Shown here piece by piece: positions 47,561-59,361 of a stretch of DNA of 64,000 nucleotides. Position 1 is the first letter of the stretch; each line of letters begins with the position of its first letter. Below the pieces are notes generated by a model. It had not been told where the DNA came from and searched no databases. It saw nothing but the letters and a program-made list of their open reading frames with translations. The DNA is taken from NCBI GenBank assembly GCA_039583875.1, contig CM077150.1:179308375-179372374 (forward strand), read 5' to 3'. The position numbers were made by a program, and so were the translations under genes. The stretch is from Platanthera guangdongensis. Taxonomy: Eukaryota > Streptophyta > Magnoliopsida > Asparagales > Orchidaceae.

Positions 47561-48868
47561 CCTTAGCATGATTTTCGGGATTTTCTTTTCTTCATTTTTG
47601 CCATTGGAGTAATCATGTGTTTCGATTAGGGTTTTATCAATGTTTTATGGATGTTTTTGGTGTGACCCATGGTTGGCAGTGGATAAAGGATCACCAACCT
47701 AAGGACAGCTTGTGAATCTTTGCCCTGGTGGGTTTACTCGGTGTGGGTTTGTGACTGGGTGTGTGGAGGAGGTGATCACTACTACAGGTGTCAGTAGTTC
47801 CCCGGTATTGTGTGTGTCAAGAAACACGACCACCTTTACTTGGGCCCTTGTGAAGTTTTTACTGTTGGTGTGTTGGGTAGGTTCCCACCACCGCAGGTGC
47901 CGGATTTTGCCGGTCTTTATGCTCATTCTAGGATGAGCTCGCCATTCTTATGTATATATATACATACTTATATAAATGTTTTATAAAGCATATATCATTA
48001 TCGCACTTGGTGCATCTTGGGATATCTAACCCTTGTGAGTTTTTTCTTACTTATTACCTTATGGTTGAGTGTTGGTGTTTTCATTTTAGCTATCCCAGTT
48101 TGGGTTTGTAACCCTTTAACACCTTTGATTTCATTTGAAATTAATCTTTTATTTTCCACTTGTATATTCTTAGGTATTATTTTCTTTGGATTGCCTCATG
48201 TTTGGAGCAGTAGCCGGTTGAGCGGCTAGGGTTGGTGGTTGCTGGTGTTTTGCAGTTACTGTAGTCATTCTTTCCTCACCATTGTGAGGTAGTGTTGTCG
48301 TTTTGTTGATTAGTTCAGACATACATGCTATTTGGTGGGTTCGTGTCAGGTTGTTGACGCCCACTGGAGTTTTTATATTGTTAAGTTACTTGCTAGTTGC
48401 TTAGTCTCTTTTAGATGACTTGTTGTTTTTACTTTCTCTCTGTGAAGGTTTTATGTTAGGATTGCATGTTAGTTATTTTAAGTATAAAACAATCATTATG
48501 ACTATCTCATTCATAGCATATTTCAAGCCAAAGTCATTCTATTGTTAACTACGTAAAAGACTCTTTCTTATTTGGATGTATATGCTCATGTAGGATGTTA
48601 ATCAATATAAATAAAGTATTTTCTACAATGTATATTCATGTTTTCACTTATGTACTAGTTGATCCACTCAGTCGAGGGATACGACCATCAAAACTTAACT
48701 TAAATTACAGTTTTCTTCATAATAAATGTGAGGATTTCATATAAAGTGTTAGGTTCGAGTTATTGCCTGAGCACCTGCAAATATCCCCTACACGACATGG
48801 CATCCTGATGCGTGTTTTCTCTTACTCTGATATTTCATTTTAATGCATAGAAAATGAGGGCTGTGGCA

Positions 48869-48950
48869 GTTGGTATCAGAGGGATAGTTTCAGTGGTCTT
48901 GTTCCATTTCATACATACACTGATGTGTCATCAGTACGTCTTGGCAAAAT
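48869..48950 (+). other. Element F: primer binding site and start of leader, interrupted by E
   Basis: GTTGGTATCAGAGGGATAG immediately after the LTR is the initiator tRNA-Met PBS. The leader resumes at 54018 beyond element E. Confidence 0.85.
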
Positions 48951-50899
48951 TGTAATGTCTCCATCCATTACATGACATATAATAGAAGGTCCGGCCGGGG
49001 CCCCACACTATATGCCACAAACAGACAGTGTGGTTACAAGTTAATATCAAAGACCAAACCATACATCCTAACTCAGAGCATTCTAGCGGTAGCATTATGG
49101 GTTAAACTTGAACTCATTAGCCATAAATGTCCACTATATATAAAAAAAACACCATATTTATATATATATCCCACAAGAATGTATACAAATTACACCAACG
49201 TGTTTGGCCTTAAGGCCTTCCAAGTTTTCTTCATAAGTGTGGATTATATACATCAGCACACAGGCCGGCCACACATGAAAATCACAAAACACATTTATTT
49301 CATTAGCCTTCGAGACACAGCATAGCAGTAGCACCAACAGTAGCAGCAAGGGCGTTAGCGCACTATTTTATGCTGTGCTCTCCAACACCTGCATGGGGAC
49401 AATCCACTGCAATGGTGGCAAACAAAGCAACAGTCAAAATTCAGCTGACCAATTTATAACGACCGTACCCCTTATCCTAGGCAACGACATTCCTTCCCTG
49501 CAGGCATAGCATTTCACAAGAAGATATATCACAAGATGTGCACTCACGCACCATCAATATATCACAATTGCCGACAACACCACCCGACGTTCTGTGCACT
49601 CAGGGAACATTCTCGGTGTACTAGAAAAACCGGGTCCCACCACCGTTCTCAGGCTTCAAAACCAACGGTAAACTTTATCATTCATGCTCCATGACCCATG
49701 GCCGGAGACTTTAGTCTTGATGGCGAACAGTCCAAGACTCTCACGATGTGATCCTAATCAAGCCACTTTTTCAGGCACTCAAGTTAGACAACCATCACGC
49801 GGATACAGTTCAGCACTTCCCCATTGCTCAAATCTCTAGTTCAATGTCTATACTGACACGGGTAAGCATCCCCTAGTCCGTTCGGCTCACTGCCCTTTAA
49901 GAGCTTACATATCTCACAATAGCCACACTGTCCCCGAAGGACAGGCTACACAATAATAGGTTAGCTAGGAGCTTTCACCCGCAATAATCACTATCGCCTG
50001 GAGTTAGCGACAAAACTCCTTTTTTGTACCCAACCCTAACCATATCTGGATCAACCATCCAGAAATCCTGGCAGCCACCTGTAGTGCCAGAAACACTGGA
50101 CTTTCATAGCAAACAACATACGCACTCTGAGGATATTTTCCTAGCATCCACTGCCAGTACTTCCTGCTACTTCACTTCACAGGCACAACCCACGTACTCC
50201 ACACAATACTCATTTTTACGCGGAGTCTTCTCCGGTGCACAAAATAAAACATCACCAATCTAGATCAACCTGTCCAGATGGGGTTCACACATTATGTCTA
50301 TTCCGTACTACACATTTCTGAATCTACATTCAAGACATCTTGGCGATATCAAGAATCAACCCAACGAAAATCCCTTAATCTTCCACATTTTGGTGAGGGA
50401 AATCAATGCATATGCCAAATAAAGGACACACTTGTCCAAGGAAGAAAGATCGTTACACTTGAAGATCTCTTTGGAGACATGGCAAAGCGTTTCTACCCGG
50501 ACAGAAATTATAGTCTCCCTTTCCACTTCGTAACTCTTGCTTTGGCTTTTGATTCCAGCCCTAAATTCTCATCCAGCGACTCAGCAAAACCTTTCAAACT
50601 CTAACACCCGAGAGGTCTTGCTCCAGCACTCGGGAATAAAGAGAATAGCAAAAGGAAATAATGATTTCCAAACTCCATTCTGCTATAGATAAGGCATCAG
50701 GTGTATCCCCAGCCGAACAATTTCTTCCCATCAAAGAAAACAACGGCACGGGTGGTGGCGAAAAGTCAATCACCACGTGGTGGCTGCTCCCCAGCCAACT
50801 GACACGGGTCACCGCTCGGCCACAACCCATTTTTTGGCAGTTTGTTGAACTCACATCGACATTTGACAATTTTGTCGAACTCAGCTCGACGATCTTCGC
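48951..50899 (-). repeat. Element E: 3' LTR, truncated at its 5' side
   Basis: Plus strand begins TGTAATGTCTCC at 48951 (the LTR's 3' end on the minus strand). It aligns with 51972-53880. The match stops at about 50899, within the TCGTCGAAC repeats, where gag sequence takes over. About 140 bp of the LTR's 5' end is missing here. It still holds the start-exon motif (ATG 50480-50478, M-S-P-K-R-S-S-S, then GTAACG). Confidence 0.82.
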
Positions 50900-51754
50900 C
50901 GATCTTACCCCATTTCCTTCTATACTTTTGTTTACCCGGGTGCGGAGCTTTGAACTCGGGCTATGTCACAGTAAAGTCCCTCTTGCCCTTTACCCGCTTC
51001 ATATCTTTCTCCAACGCACGAGCTTTATCCACCAACGCTTGAAACCCTTGGTTCACCGAACTCGAGAGCAGGAATCTCAGCTCATCTCGCAACCCTTCAT
51101 AGAACCAATTGGTTTTCTACTCTTCGTCAGCAAAGATAATTCCCGCATAGCATCCCAATCGCGTAAACTCATGCAAGTATGTATCAACACTACTTTCTCC
51201 ATGAGTTAGAAGCTGGAATTCATTCTCCATGGCTATGCGCTAAGCCGATGGCAAGTGCTTTGCCAAAAACAGTCTCGAAAACTCCTCGATCTAGACATCC
51301 GTCAGTTGTCTGCCTACCAAGTGGTGCAGCTCCATCTCAACCCACCAAAGCCGAGCCTCACATTCCAATAGGAAAGTGGCTAAGGTTACTTTTTGTTCCT
51401 CTTTAGTTCGGATAGCTATCAAAATCTGCTTGACGCGCACAAGCTAATCCTCTGTCTGCGTTGGGGATCCCGCCCACATGAACATTAAGGATTGAAGCTC
51501 ATAAATTACTTCAGTTGTCGTTCCGCTGCTCGGGGATCTACAACAGCCGCAACAGGTTCGGGCCTCACACCCTCCTTTTTTGGCACCACCACAGGTGATG
51601 CCTGCCTAGTAGGTTGTACCTGGATCATAGCAAACAACGCCTCAGTAACCAAGTGTATAGTCTCCACAGAAGGAGGATGTGTAGGCACCTCAACTGGTGT
51701 CATACTCTCATCAGAACGCTGGAGCTCAGACTGCCCCGCACCACTTCGTATCAC
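50900..51754 (-). pseudogene. Element E: gypsy gag fragment, decayed
   Basis: Read from 51754 down: RSGAGQSELQRSDES, PPSVETIHLVTEALFAMI, AAERQLK, and after several stops the gag core with MENEFQLLTHGE-like, SSVDTYLHEFTRLG-like and EGLRDELR-like segments. It matches H gag throughout, including RSGAGQSE at the very start. The frame opens at GTG 51754 right after TATAG, with no in-frame ATG, which supports the proposed spliced start exon in the LTR. It ends at the deletion junction with the 3' LTR (~50899), so the zinc knuckle and all of pol are missing. Confidence 0.85.
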
Positions 51755-51971
51755 CTATACCCGTAAAAGACATACTTTAGAAAATGGCAAAAGCAACAAC
51801 AACAATATACGAACGCGCAGGTTCCTAAAACAAATGTATTTACATTCCTTAGTGGACATTCTTGAGTTCATTTTGAGTTATAACGTGTCACACAGACATG
51901 TTCTCTCCACCCCTCAAAAGAATACAACCACGAATGCGAAGCGGGAAGACCAGAACAAGCTGATATCAAAT
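51755..51971 (-). other. Element E: PBS and leader (inside predicted intron)
   Basis: Minus strand TTGATATCAGCTTG after the LTR end is a slightly decayed PBS. The leader ends ACGGGTATAG at 51755, the predicted splice acceptor. Confidence 0.65.
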
Positions 51972-54017
51972 TATAATGTCTCCATCTGTTACATGACATA
52001 TAATAGAAGGTCCGGCTGGGGCCCCACACTATATGCCACAAACAAACGATGACGTTACTGGTTAATATCAAAGACCAAACCACGCATCCTAACACAGATC
52101 ATTCTAGCGGAAGCATTCGGTGTTAAACTTGAACTCAGTAGCCATGAATGTCGACTCTATATATAAACCAACTTGTTTGCATATATATCCGACAGGAATG
52201 TATACAAATTACACCAATGTGTTTGGCCTTAAGGCCTTCCAAGTTTTCTTCATATGTGTGGATTGCATAAATCAGCACGCAGGCCGGCCACACATGAAAT
52301 TCACAAAACACATTTCTTTCATTGGCCTTCGAGTTCTATCATAGTAGCAGTAACAACAATAGCAGCAAGGGATTCAGCCCACTAATTTCTGCTCGGCTCT
52401 CCAGCACCTGCATGGGGACAATCCACCACAACAGAGGCAAACAAAGCAACGGTCAGCATTCAGCATTTCACAAGCAGACATATCACAAGATGTGTACTCA
52501 TACACCATCAATATATCACAAACGTCGACCACACGACCTGACGCTCCGTGCACTCAGGGCACATTCTCGGTGTACCGTAAAACCAGGGTCCCACAACTGT
52601 ACTCAGGCTTCAAACCCAATGGTAAACTTGAGTATTCATGCTCTACGGCTCATGGCCGGAGACTTTAGTCTTGATGGAGAATAGCCCAAGACTCTCATGA
52701 TGTGATCATAACGAAGCCACTTTTTCAGGCACTCAAGTTAGACAACCATCACGCGGGTATAGTTCAGCCCTTACTCGTTACTCAAATGATCAATTCAATG
52801 TCTAGACTGATGCGGGTTGGCATCCTCTTGTCAGTTCGGCTCACTGGCCTTTAAGAGCTCATATAGCTCACAATAGCCACACTATCCCCTAAGGACTGGC
52901 TACACAATTACATGTTAGAAAGGAGCTATCTCCCGCGACAATCACTATCTCCTGGCATTAGCGATAGAACTCTCTTTCTGTACACAGCCCTAACCATATC
53001 TGGATCCACAATCCAGAAATTCTGGCAGCCTCCTGCAGTGCCAGAAACACTGGACTTTCATAGCATACAACATATGCTCTCTGAGGGTGTTTTCCTAGTA
53101 TTCCCCACCAGTACTTCCTGTTATTTCACTTCACAAGCACAACCCACAGACTCCACACAATACTCATTTTTACCTGGAGTCTTTTCCGGTGCACAAAATA
53201 AAACATCACCAATCCAGACCAACCTGTCCAGATGGGCTTCACACAATATGTCTATTCCATACTACACATTTCTGGATTTTCATGTAAGACATCTTGGGGA
53301 TATCAAGAATCAATCCCACGTAAATCCCTTAATCTTCCAGCTTTTGGCGAGGGAAATCCATGCATATGCCAAATAAAGGACTTCACTTGTCCAAGTAAGA
53401 AAGATCGTTACACTTGAAGATCTCTTTGGAGCCATGGCAAAGTGTTTCTACATGGACAGAAGTATCCCATTCCTCTTCGCAACTCTCGCATTGGCTTTCG
53501 ATTCAAGCCCCAAATTCTCCTCCAGCAACTCAGCAAAACCTTTCAAACCCTAACACCCGAGAGGTCTCGCTCCAGCACTCGGGAAGAAAGAGAATATCCA
53601 AAGTAAATAATGATTTCCAAACTCAATTCTGCTATAGATAATGCATCGGGTGTATCCCCAACCACACGATTTCTTCCCATCAGAGAAAACAACGGTTCGG
53701 GTGGAGGCAAAAAGTCAATCACCACGTGGTGGCCGCTCTCCAGCCAACTGACACGGGTCACCGCTCGGCCACAAACCATTTTTCGGCATTTCGTCAAACG
53801 GAACCACAGTCGTCGAACTCACATCGACGTTTGACAATTTCATCAAACTCAGCTCATCGATCTTCGTCGAACTCAGCTCGATGATCTTCGTCGAACTGTG
53901 CTCGACTATTCGTCGAGCTCCGCTCGATAATCTTCGTCGAGCTACGCTAGATGATTTTTCGAGCTCCTCTCGATGATTTTCATACATAAATTCATTCTTC
54001 CTTGTTGGGGTGTTACA
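51972..54017 (-). repeat. Element E: 5' LTR (2046 bp)
   Basis: Minus strand starts TGTAACACCCCAACAAGG at 54017 and ends GGAGACATTATA at 51972, where the other LTR has TTACA. Near the start are repeated TCGTCGAGCTC/TTCGTCGAACTC half-sites (53810-53990). The outer flanks of E (AAAAT left, TGAAG right) do not match, so the target duplication is lost or E arose by recombination between copies. Confidence 0.85.
53412..53435 (-). other. Element E: predicted gag start exon in the LTR
   Basis: Minus-strand ATG at 53435-53433 opens M-A-P-K-R-S-S-S (24 nt), followed immediately by GTAACGATC. A predicted intron (53411-51755) would join it in phase 0 to gag at 51754, whose frame has no ATG of its own. 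Same arrangement as H. Confidence 0.62.
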
Positions 54018-55234
54018 TGAAGCATGAACACTACATTCATAAGCAAGATAAGAAGTATATGGGGAATATTATGTAGTATACGATTCATAATATGTGTTTG
54101 TATATGGATCCTCATAGGAAGCAACATGTGACTGTTATGTACTATGGGATGCATAACAATGATCACATGAATGCACATTATATTATGCTTTTTCGTTACA
54201 TGTGATATTTTGTATTATGGGATGCATAATATTTCCTTTTTTGCCTCCAATTTAGCTGCCACTAGAGATGAATTATATCTCGCATTTTCAGCGACTAGGA
54301 CCTCCTACCTATGATAGTAGAGATGACTTTATGGCTTTGGACGATCGGATTATTGCGATCGAGGAGATGTTCTCGTATTCAGGAATTTCTGCAGACCAAA
54401 GAGTGATGGTCGTCGCTTACCAGCTTAAGGGTCTTGCAAAGAGCTGGTGGTTCGGAGAAAGAGAAAACCTCACTGATGGATGCTCATGGATATCATTCAG
54501 GAGTTGCTGCTTAGGAAATTTCTACCATCTGTCGAGCAAGACCGTTTGATGAACAACTTCCTGCATCTTAAACAGAGATAACTCACGATTAGTGTGTATG
54601 AGGTAGATTTCAGCAAGTTGAGCTAGTTTGCCCCGAGTTTAGTAGCCTCTAACGCTGGCAGAGTCAAGCGATTTTTGGGTTGTATTAGGAGTGACATCTA
54701 GCAATTGACTACTGTTTATGGATCAGAGAACTATGCTAAGGCAATGAAAGCTATTCTTAAAGTCGAAGCTATCGATAATGCCAAGAATCGAGGCATGCAA
54801 ATGAGTAAGGACAAGAGGTAGTCTGATGATGGTAAGAACTCACGGGAGCCTGGTACCTCTTCAAAGAAAAGAAGTAAGGAGGTATGTAGTTTCTGTAGCC
54901 AGTCGGGCCATCCGTTCAAAAAATGTTTCAAGAGTTTGGGAGCTCAAAAACAGCAATAAGTGCTTGCAATTCAGAGCTCTCCCAAAGGAGATCTTGTTTG
55001 TGCTTCGTGCAAGCGAAAGGGGCACGATGCTGCCAATTGTTGGGGTAAGGATAAGGTCTTCTTTTAGTATGGACAAAAAGGGTATTTTAAGTTAGAGTGC
55101 CCACGGTGTCAGCCCCCACTGTAGCTAGTTCCACACCAAGCCTTTTCGCCGCAGCAGCATTTGGATAAGTGGAAGGGCAAGTTAATTGTGGTGACTTTGG
55201 AAGAATTGCAGACTTCCACACATGTTATCTCAGC
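54018..55234 (+). pseudogene. Element F: leader and gypsy gag, decayed
   Basis: 54018-54267 is AT-rich leader with GGGATGCATAA-like repeats. Gag is recognisable from 54268: ISHFQRLGPPTYDSRDDFMA, VMVVAYQLKGLAKSWWFGER, then after a frameshift near 54510 the capsid C-terminal part, and zinc knuckles CSFCSQSGHPFKKC (about 54887-54928) and CASCKRKGHDAANC (about 54995-55036). A third, damaged knuckle follows (near 55060). There are many stops. The N-terminal ~70 residues expected upstream of HFQRLGPP are not visible as an open frame, so the start may be lost or lie on a separate exon. Confidence 0.85.
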
Positions 55235-55310
55235 TAGAATTTAATATATTTCTTAGCTTTTATCTTTAGTTTATATGTTTGTTCGTCTAGTTACATATTC
55301 GATTTTACAG
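55235..55310 (+). other. Element F: putative gag/protease intron relic (76 nt)
   Basis: Gag ends with codons for Val-Ile-Ser plus one base at 55234. The gap is very AT-rich and ends ATTCGATTTTACAG; the protease frame resumes KFKVKNRWARILF. Residue spacing to the protease active site matches H and A exactly. The donor reads CTAGAA instead of GTAGAA, a probable mutation. The length equals that of H's intron. Confidence 0.55.
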
Positions 55311-55649
55311 GGAAATTTAAGGTAAAGAACCGTTGGGCACGCATTCTTTTTTATTCTAGTGATACCCACTCATTCATGGCTAGGAATTTCGTCGAGCATC
55401 ATCGTCTGAATATCGGTCAAGTAGACGATTCGTTTCACGTTCTGTTTTCTTCCGGTTATTCGGTGGTGTTATACTATGATATCTAGGGTTCTCCAATCCT
55501 TTTAGGTGATTTCCTAGCTTTTGTTGATCTGAAGGTATTAGACCTGGAGGAGGTCGATATGATCTTGGGCATGGACTGGTTGTCCAGATATGATGCAGTT
55601 ATCCAATGCAAGGTTAAGCGTTTGGACTTCAAGATGGACAACGACCACC
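55311..55649 (+). pseudogene. Element F: protease fragment
   Basis: Gypsy retropepsin: ARILFYSSDTHSF is the active-site region, with the catalytic Asp changed to Tyr and Gly-Ala altered. DMILGMDWLSRYDAVIQCK follows at 55556-55612, then RLDFKM. There is a stop near 55485 (TAG). Homology ends at about 55649, where Sirevirus G begins, so RT and integrase of F are absent. Confidence 0.82.
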
Positions 55650-56119
55650 AAAGGAGTGTGTATGGTTTTTCAGAACTGTTAGAAGACTGTTACAAACCGG
55701 ATCAGCCAGTAATCAAGAGGAAACTCTATATAAAGGACTGGTTCGATACAACATTAAGGAGAGACGATAGCAAAGAAAAAGAGAACATATAGCACTAAGA
55801 AGTGAATCCTTCAGAGAGAGTTTTCTACAACAAGAAAAGGGGAAACCCTTATGAAGGCAGATTCAGATCAGTCTGCAAGGAAGATTTAGATCTCATTTTG
55901 AATTCAAGGAGGAAGCTATCTGAAGATCAACTTCTACATCAAGTGAAGATCAACCTTATTTTGTTCTATCAAGAAGCTTTGAAACGGCTAAGTCAGGTTG
56001 AATCTGAAGATCAGTCTATTCAAGAACTGATCAAGAAGCTCATCAGTGAAGAGATTCATCTGGTGAAAATTTCTGTATCTCTTAATCAAACAATTTCTTG
56101 TAGGATCTGTTGTAAGATC
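55650..56119 (+). repeat. Element G: fragment of Sirevirus LTR joined to pol
   Basis: It resembles the transcribed part of element II's LTR: AAACCGGATCAGCC ~ GAACCGGACCAGCC, CTCTATATAAAGG ~ CCTATAAATAGG, then TATCAAGAAGCTTTGAA and GCTAAGTCAG. It lacks both LTR termini. At about 56119 it runs straight into pol (TATGACATCTCATTT), so the LTR end, PBS, gag and protease have been deleted. Confidence 0.7.
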
Positions 56120-58649
56120 TAGGTTATGACATCTCATTTCTCAAAGGGGAGTGCCAAATAAGAAGGTCAAGTAATCAAGAGATTATTTTGACTGGCACTA
56201 GAAAAGGGAATGTATATTGTCTTAACCTAGATTATGAGTTTGACAACTCACACATATGTCTAGTTGCAGGAGAAAAAGCTTCACTATGTGTCAAATGGCA
56301 CAAGTGGCTTGCCCATCTGAACTATAAGTCAATTGGACAGCTGTTTAGCATGGGGTTAGTGAGGAATGGTTCTCAAGTCAAGTGTATTAAAGAGGGTGTG
56401 TGTTCTGCTTGCCAAAAGGGCAAACAGACTAAGTCCTCTTTCCATACACTTGATATCAAAGATTCAATGATATGTTTATATCTCTTGCATATGGATTTGT
56501 TTGGTCCTATGCTAGTTCACAGTCTTGGTAGGAAAATATACACATTAGTTATTGTGGATGACTATTCTAGATACACATGGGTTTTCTTCTTGAGGCAGAA
56601 ATCTGAAACCCCAACTATTTTCCAGACTTTTGTTAGACAAATTCATAATGAATATAATAGTTATGTGGTCAAAATCAGAAGTGATCATGGAACTGAATTT
56701 TAGTCTGAATGTATGACAAAGTTCTGTGATGAATTTGGGATTCATCAGGAATTCTCCTCACCTAGAACTCCTCAGCAAAATGGAGTTGCTGAAAGAAAGA
56801 ATAGGACTCTAATTGAGGCAAGTAGAACACTACTTAGTGACACTACTCTCCCTGAGTACTTCTGGGCAGAGGTAGTAAATACTGCATGTCATGTTCTCAA
56901 TAGAGCCTCCATTAATAATAAACATAAGATGACCCCCTATCATATTTTGAAAGGCAGAAAACCAAACATTTCCTACTTTAGAATCTTTGGTAGCAAGTGT
57001 TATGTTTTGTTAATGGAAAGCACTACCAAACAAAGTTTGCTGACAAATCCCTAGAAGGGATATTTGTTGGGTACAGCAATAATAGTAGGGCATACAGAAT
57101 CTACAACTTAACTACCCAAGTTGTAGAGGAATCTGTCCATGTTGTATTTGATGAATCTAAGTTGATTAACAGTGAATTGTCTAGTTCTTCAGTTAGTTCT
57201 ACAGGTATAACAGACAGGCTGGACAAGCTGACCATCAATGAAGAGGTACCTGCTAGGCTGAATGAGGAAAAAGATGCTTACTGTCCAGGGGAGAACAAGA
57301 CTCACTGAATGAAGAAGATAATAAGGAGCATCAGGTTGAAGAAAATGAAGAATTCCATGAGGTTGACAGAGTTCCTCCAGCAAGAAGACACTTGAAGGAT
57401 CATCCTGCACACCAAATTATTGGTGATGCAAGTCAAGGTGTTCTTATAAGAAGCAAAAGTATGAACACAGTTCTATGTTCTAGCTTCTTGTCACAAATAG
57501 AACACAAAAAGTTTGAAGAAGCAATGCTAGACACAAACTGGATTGGTGCTATGCAAGAAGAGCTAACTCAATTCAAAAGATGTGATGTATGGGAACTGGT
57601 TCCTAAACCAAAGGATCACAACATCATAGGAACCAAGTGGATCTACAGAAACAAACTTATTGAGAATGGCACTATAATCAAGAACAAGGCCAGATTGGTG
57701 GCAAAAGGCTACAGGAAAGAGGAAGAGATTGACTTTGATCAAACTTTTGCCCCAGTGGCAAGGTTGGAGGCTATAAGATTATTCTTGGCATATGCTGTCT
57801 ATCAAGGGTTTAAGGTATATCAAATGGATTTAAAGTCAGCATTCCTGAATGGTGACTTAAAAGAGGAAGTCTATGTTGAACAACCCTCAGGTTTTGTAGA
57901 CTCTCATTATCCTGATTATGTATATAGGCTTAGGAAAGCTCTATATGGTTTAAAATAAGCCCAAAGGGCTTGGTATGAAACGTTGTTTGCTTTTCTCATT
58001 GAGAATAAGTTCTCTAGAGGAAAGATAGACAAAACTCTATTCTTTAGGGAATCTAAAGGAAAAATAATCCTAGTTCAGATATATGTTGATGACATTATAC
58101 TTGGTTCAACTGAAAACAACATTTGTAGGAAGTTTGCTAAACTTATGCAAGGGAAGTTTGAGATGAGCAGTATGGGTGAACTGAAGTTCTTTTTGGGACT
58201 TCAAGTTAGACAGACTGATGATAGATTGTCTATATCTCAGTCTAAGTTCACCAAGGAGTTGATTAAGAAATATGGTATGGACTCAGCCTCCACCATGAAA
58301 ACTCCTATGGGAATAAGTATGCCTATAGGCAAAGATGAGGCAGGGAAACCTGTTGATGAGTCTTTGTATAGAGGGATAATTGGCTCCCTACTTTATTTTA
58401 CTGCTAGTAGACCTGACATCATGTATGCAACATGTGTCTGTGCTAGGTACCAAGCTTGCCTAAAGGAATCTCATTATACTGTAGTTAAAAGAATTTTGAG
58501 ATATCTTAAGGGCACACCTAATCTAGGACTTTGGTACCCAAAGAATAGAGATTTCTTACTAACAGGTTTCTCAGATGCAAACTTTACAGGATTCAAAGAA
58601 GACAGGAAGAGTACAACAGGAACCTGTCAATTCCTAGGAGGAAGGCTGG
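56120..58649 (+). pseudogene. Element G: copia Sirevirus pol (integrase, RT, part of RNase H), decayed and cut by H
   Basis: Collinear with pol of II from GYDISF onward. Integrase: [93 protein letters not shown] and YVDDIILGS. RNase [19 protein letters not shown], where II has DADFAGC, so a conserved Asp is lost. Breaks: TAG at 56701, frameshifts near 57005 and 57290, TAA at 57956. The two stops replace glutamine codons of II. The frame ends inside RNase H (CQFLGGRL) where H's LTR starts at 58650. Confidence 0.92.
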
Positions 58650-58714
58650 TGTAACGCCCCGAATTTTGTGTGCGAGTCGGTCGCAGAAAAAGAGTTTTTG
58701 GTGCCTGTAGGGGT

Positions 58715-59060
58715 ACACGGCCTAGGACACGGGCGTGTCCAAGGCCGTGTCTGGCTGGTGATTTTTTGGCCGTTTCCAACCCGAGAAGGACACGGCCAGG
58801 AACACGGCCGGATGACACGGGCGTGTCATCCGACACGGGCGTGTGCCAACCCGTGTCCATACCCGTGTCCTGATGGGTCGTGTCCGTTGCCGTGGCGGTT
58901 ATGCGTGACACGCCCACGAACACGGGCGTGTCGAGGAACCCGACACGGGTGTGTCAGGTCAGACACGGGCGTGTCTTGGCCCGTGTGCATTTCTCAGTTC
59001 GACGATCGTGCCTGGATCGAGGCACACGGCCTTGGACACGGCCGTGTGCCAAGCCGTGTG
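58715..59060. repeat. GACACGGGCGTGTC-type palindrome array in LTR of element H
   Basis: About a dozen ACACGG(G/C)CGTGT variants, for example at 58725-58738, 58816-58829 and 58915-58928. They form near-perfect palindromes around a central CG-rich core. Element B's LTR has a related array. Confidence 0.85.
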
Positions 59061-59337
59061 CGGCCCAGGTCTGGGGAATTTTTTGCAGATCCGAGCCGTT
59101 CATTTTCTTTAATTAGGATCCGATGGCCCAGATTAAATCCTGCTCTGTTAAGGCCGGGAATAGGGAGTTATTCCCTCATTTTTCTCTCCAAAGTTCTCCC
59201 CTTCCAAAGTGAGAGAGGAGAGGAAGAAGAAGGAGGTTTCCGGCCGCCGGCGGAGCATCGGAGCACCGTTTCGAAATCGGAGAGCGGATCCGTGGAGGGA
59301 AGGTCATTGCGAAGAGTTCTAACCGCGTAGTTTTTCC

Positions 59338-59361
59338 ATGGCGCCAAAACGGACTACAAGG
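59338..59361 (+). other. Element H: predicted gag start exon in the LTR
   Basis: ATG at 59338 opens M-A-P-K-R-T-T-R and is followed by GTAACGATT, a good plant splice donor. Without splicing the frame stops eight codons later (TGA). With splicing to 60847 it joins gag in phase 0. The same 24-nt unit is kept in K and both E LTRs, although surrounding LTR sequence has diverged. Confidence 0.68.

Larger units (their letters stand above)
45875..48868 (+). repeat. Element F: gypsy 5' LTR (2994 bp)
   Basis: Starts TGTAATGCCCCTGATTTTTCG and ends GGGCTGTGGCA, followed directly by the PBS GTTGGTATCAGAGG. It contains a TATA box TATAAATA (46290-46297) and a TTCGTCGAGTA-rich section (46900-47560). It has no supported gene; the frames at 47699-47936 and 48017-48229 show no domain. 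Confidence 0.85.

Noticed and set aside
47699..48364. Possible small membrane protein gene in the LTR of element F
   Set aside because: A hydrophobic open frame without neighbours, start context or relatives, lying wholly within an LTR.
48946..54022. Target-site duplication for element E
   Set aside because: AAAAT and TGAAG outside the two LTR ends are different.
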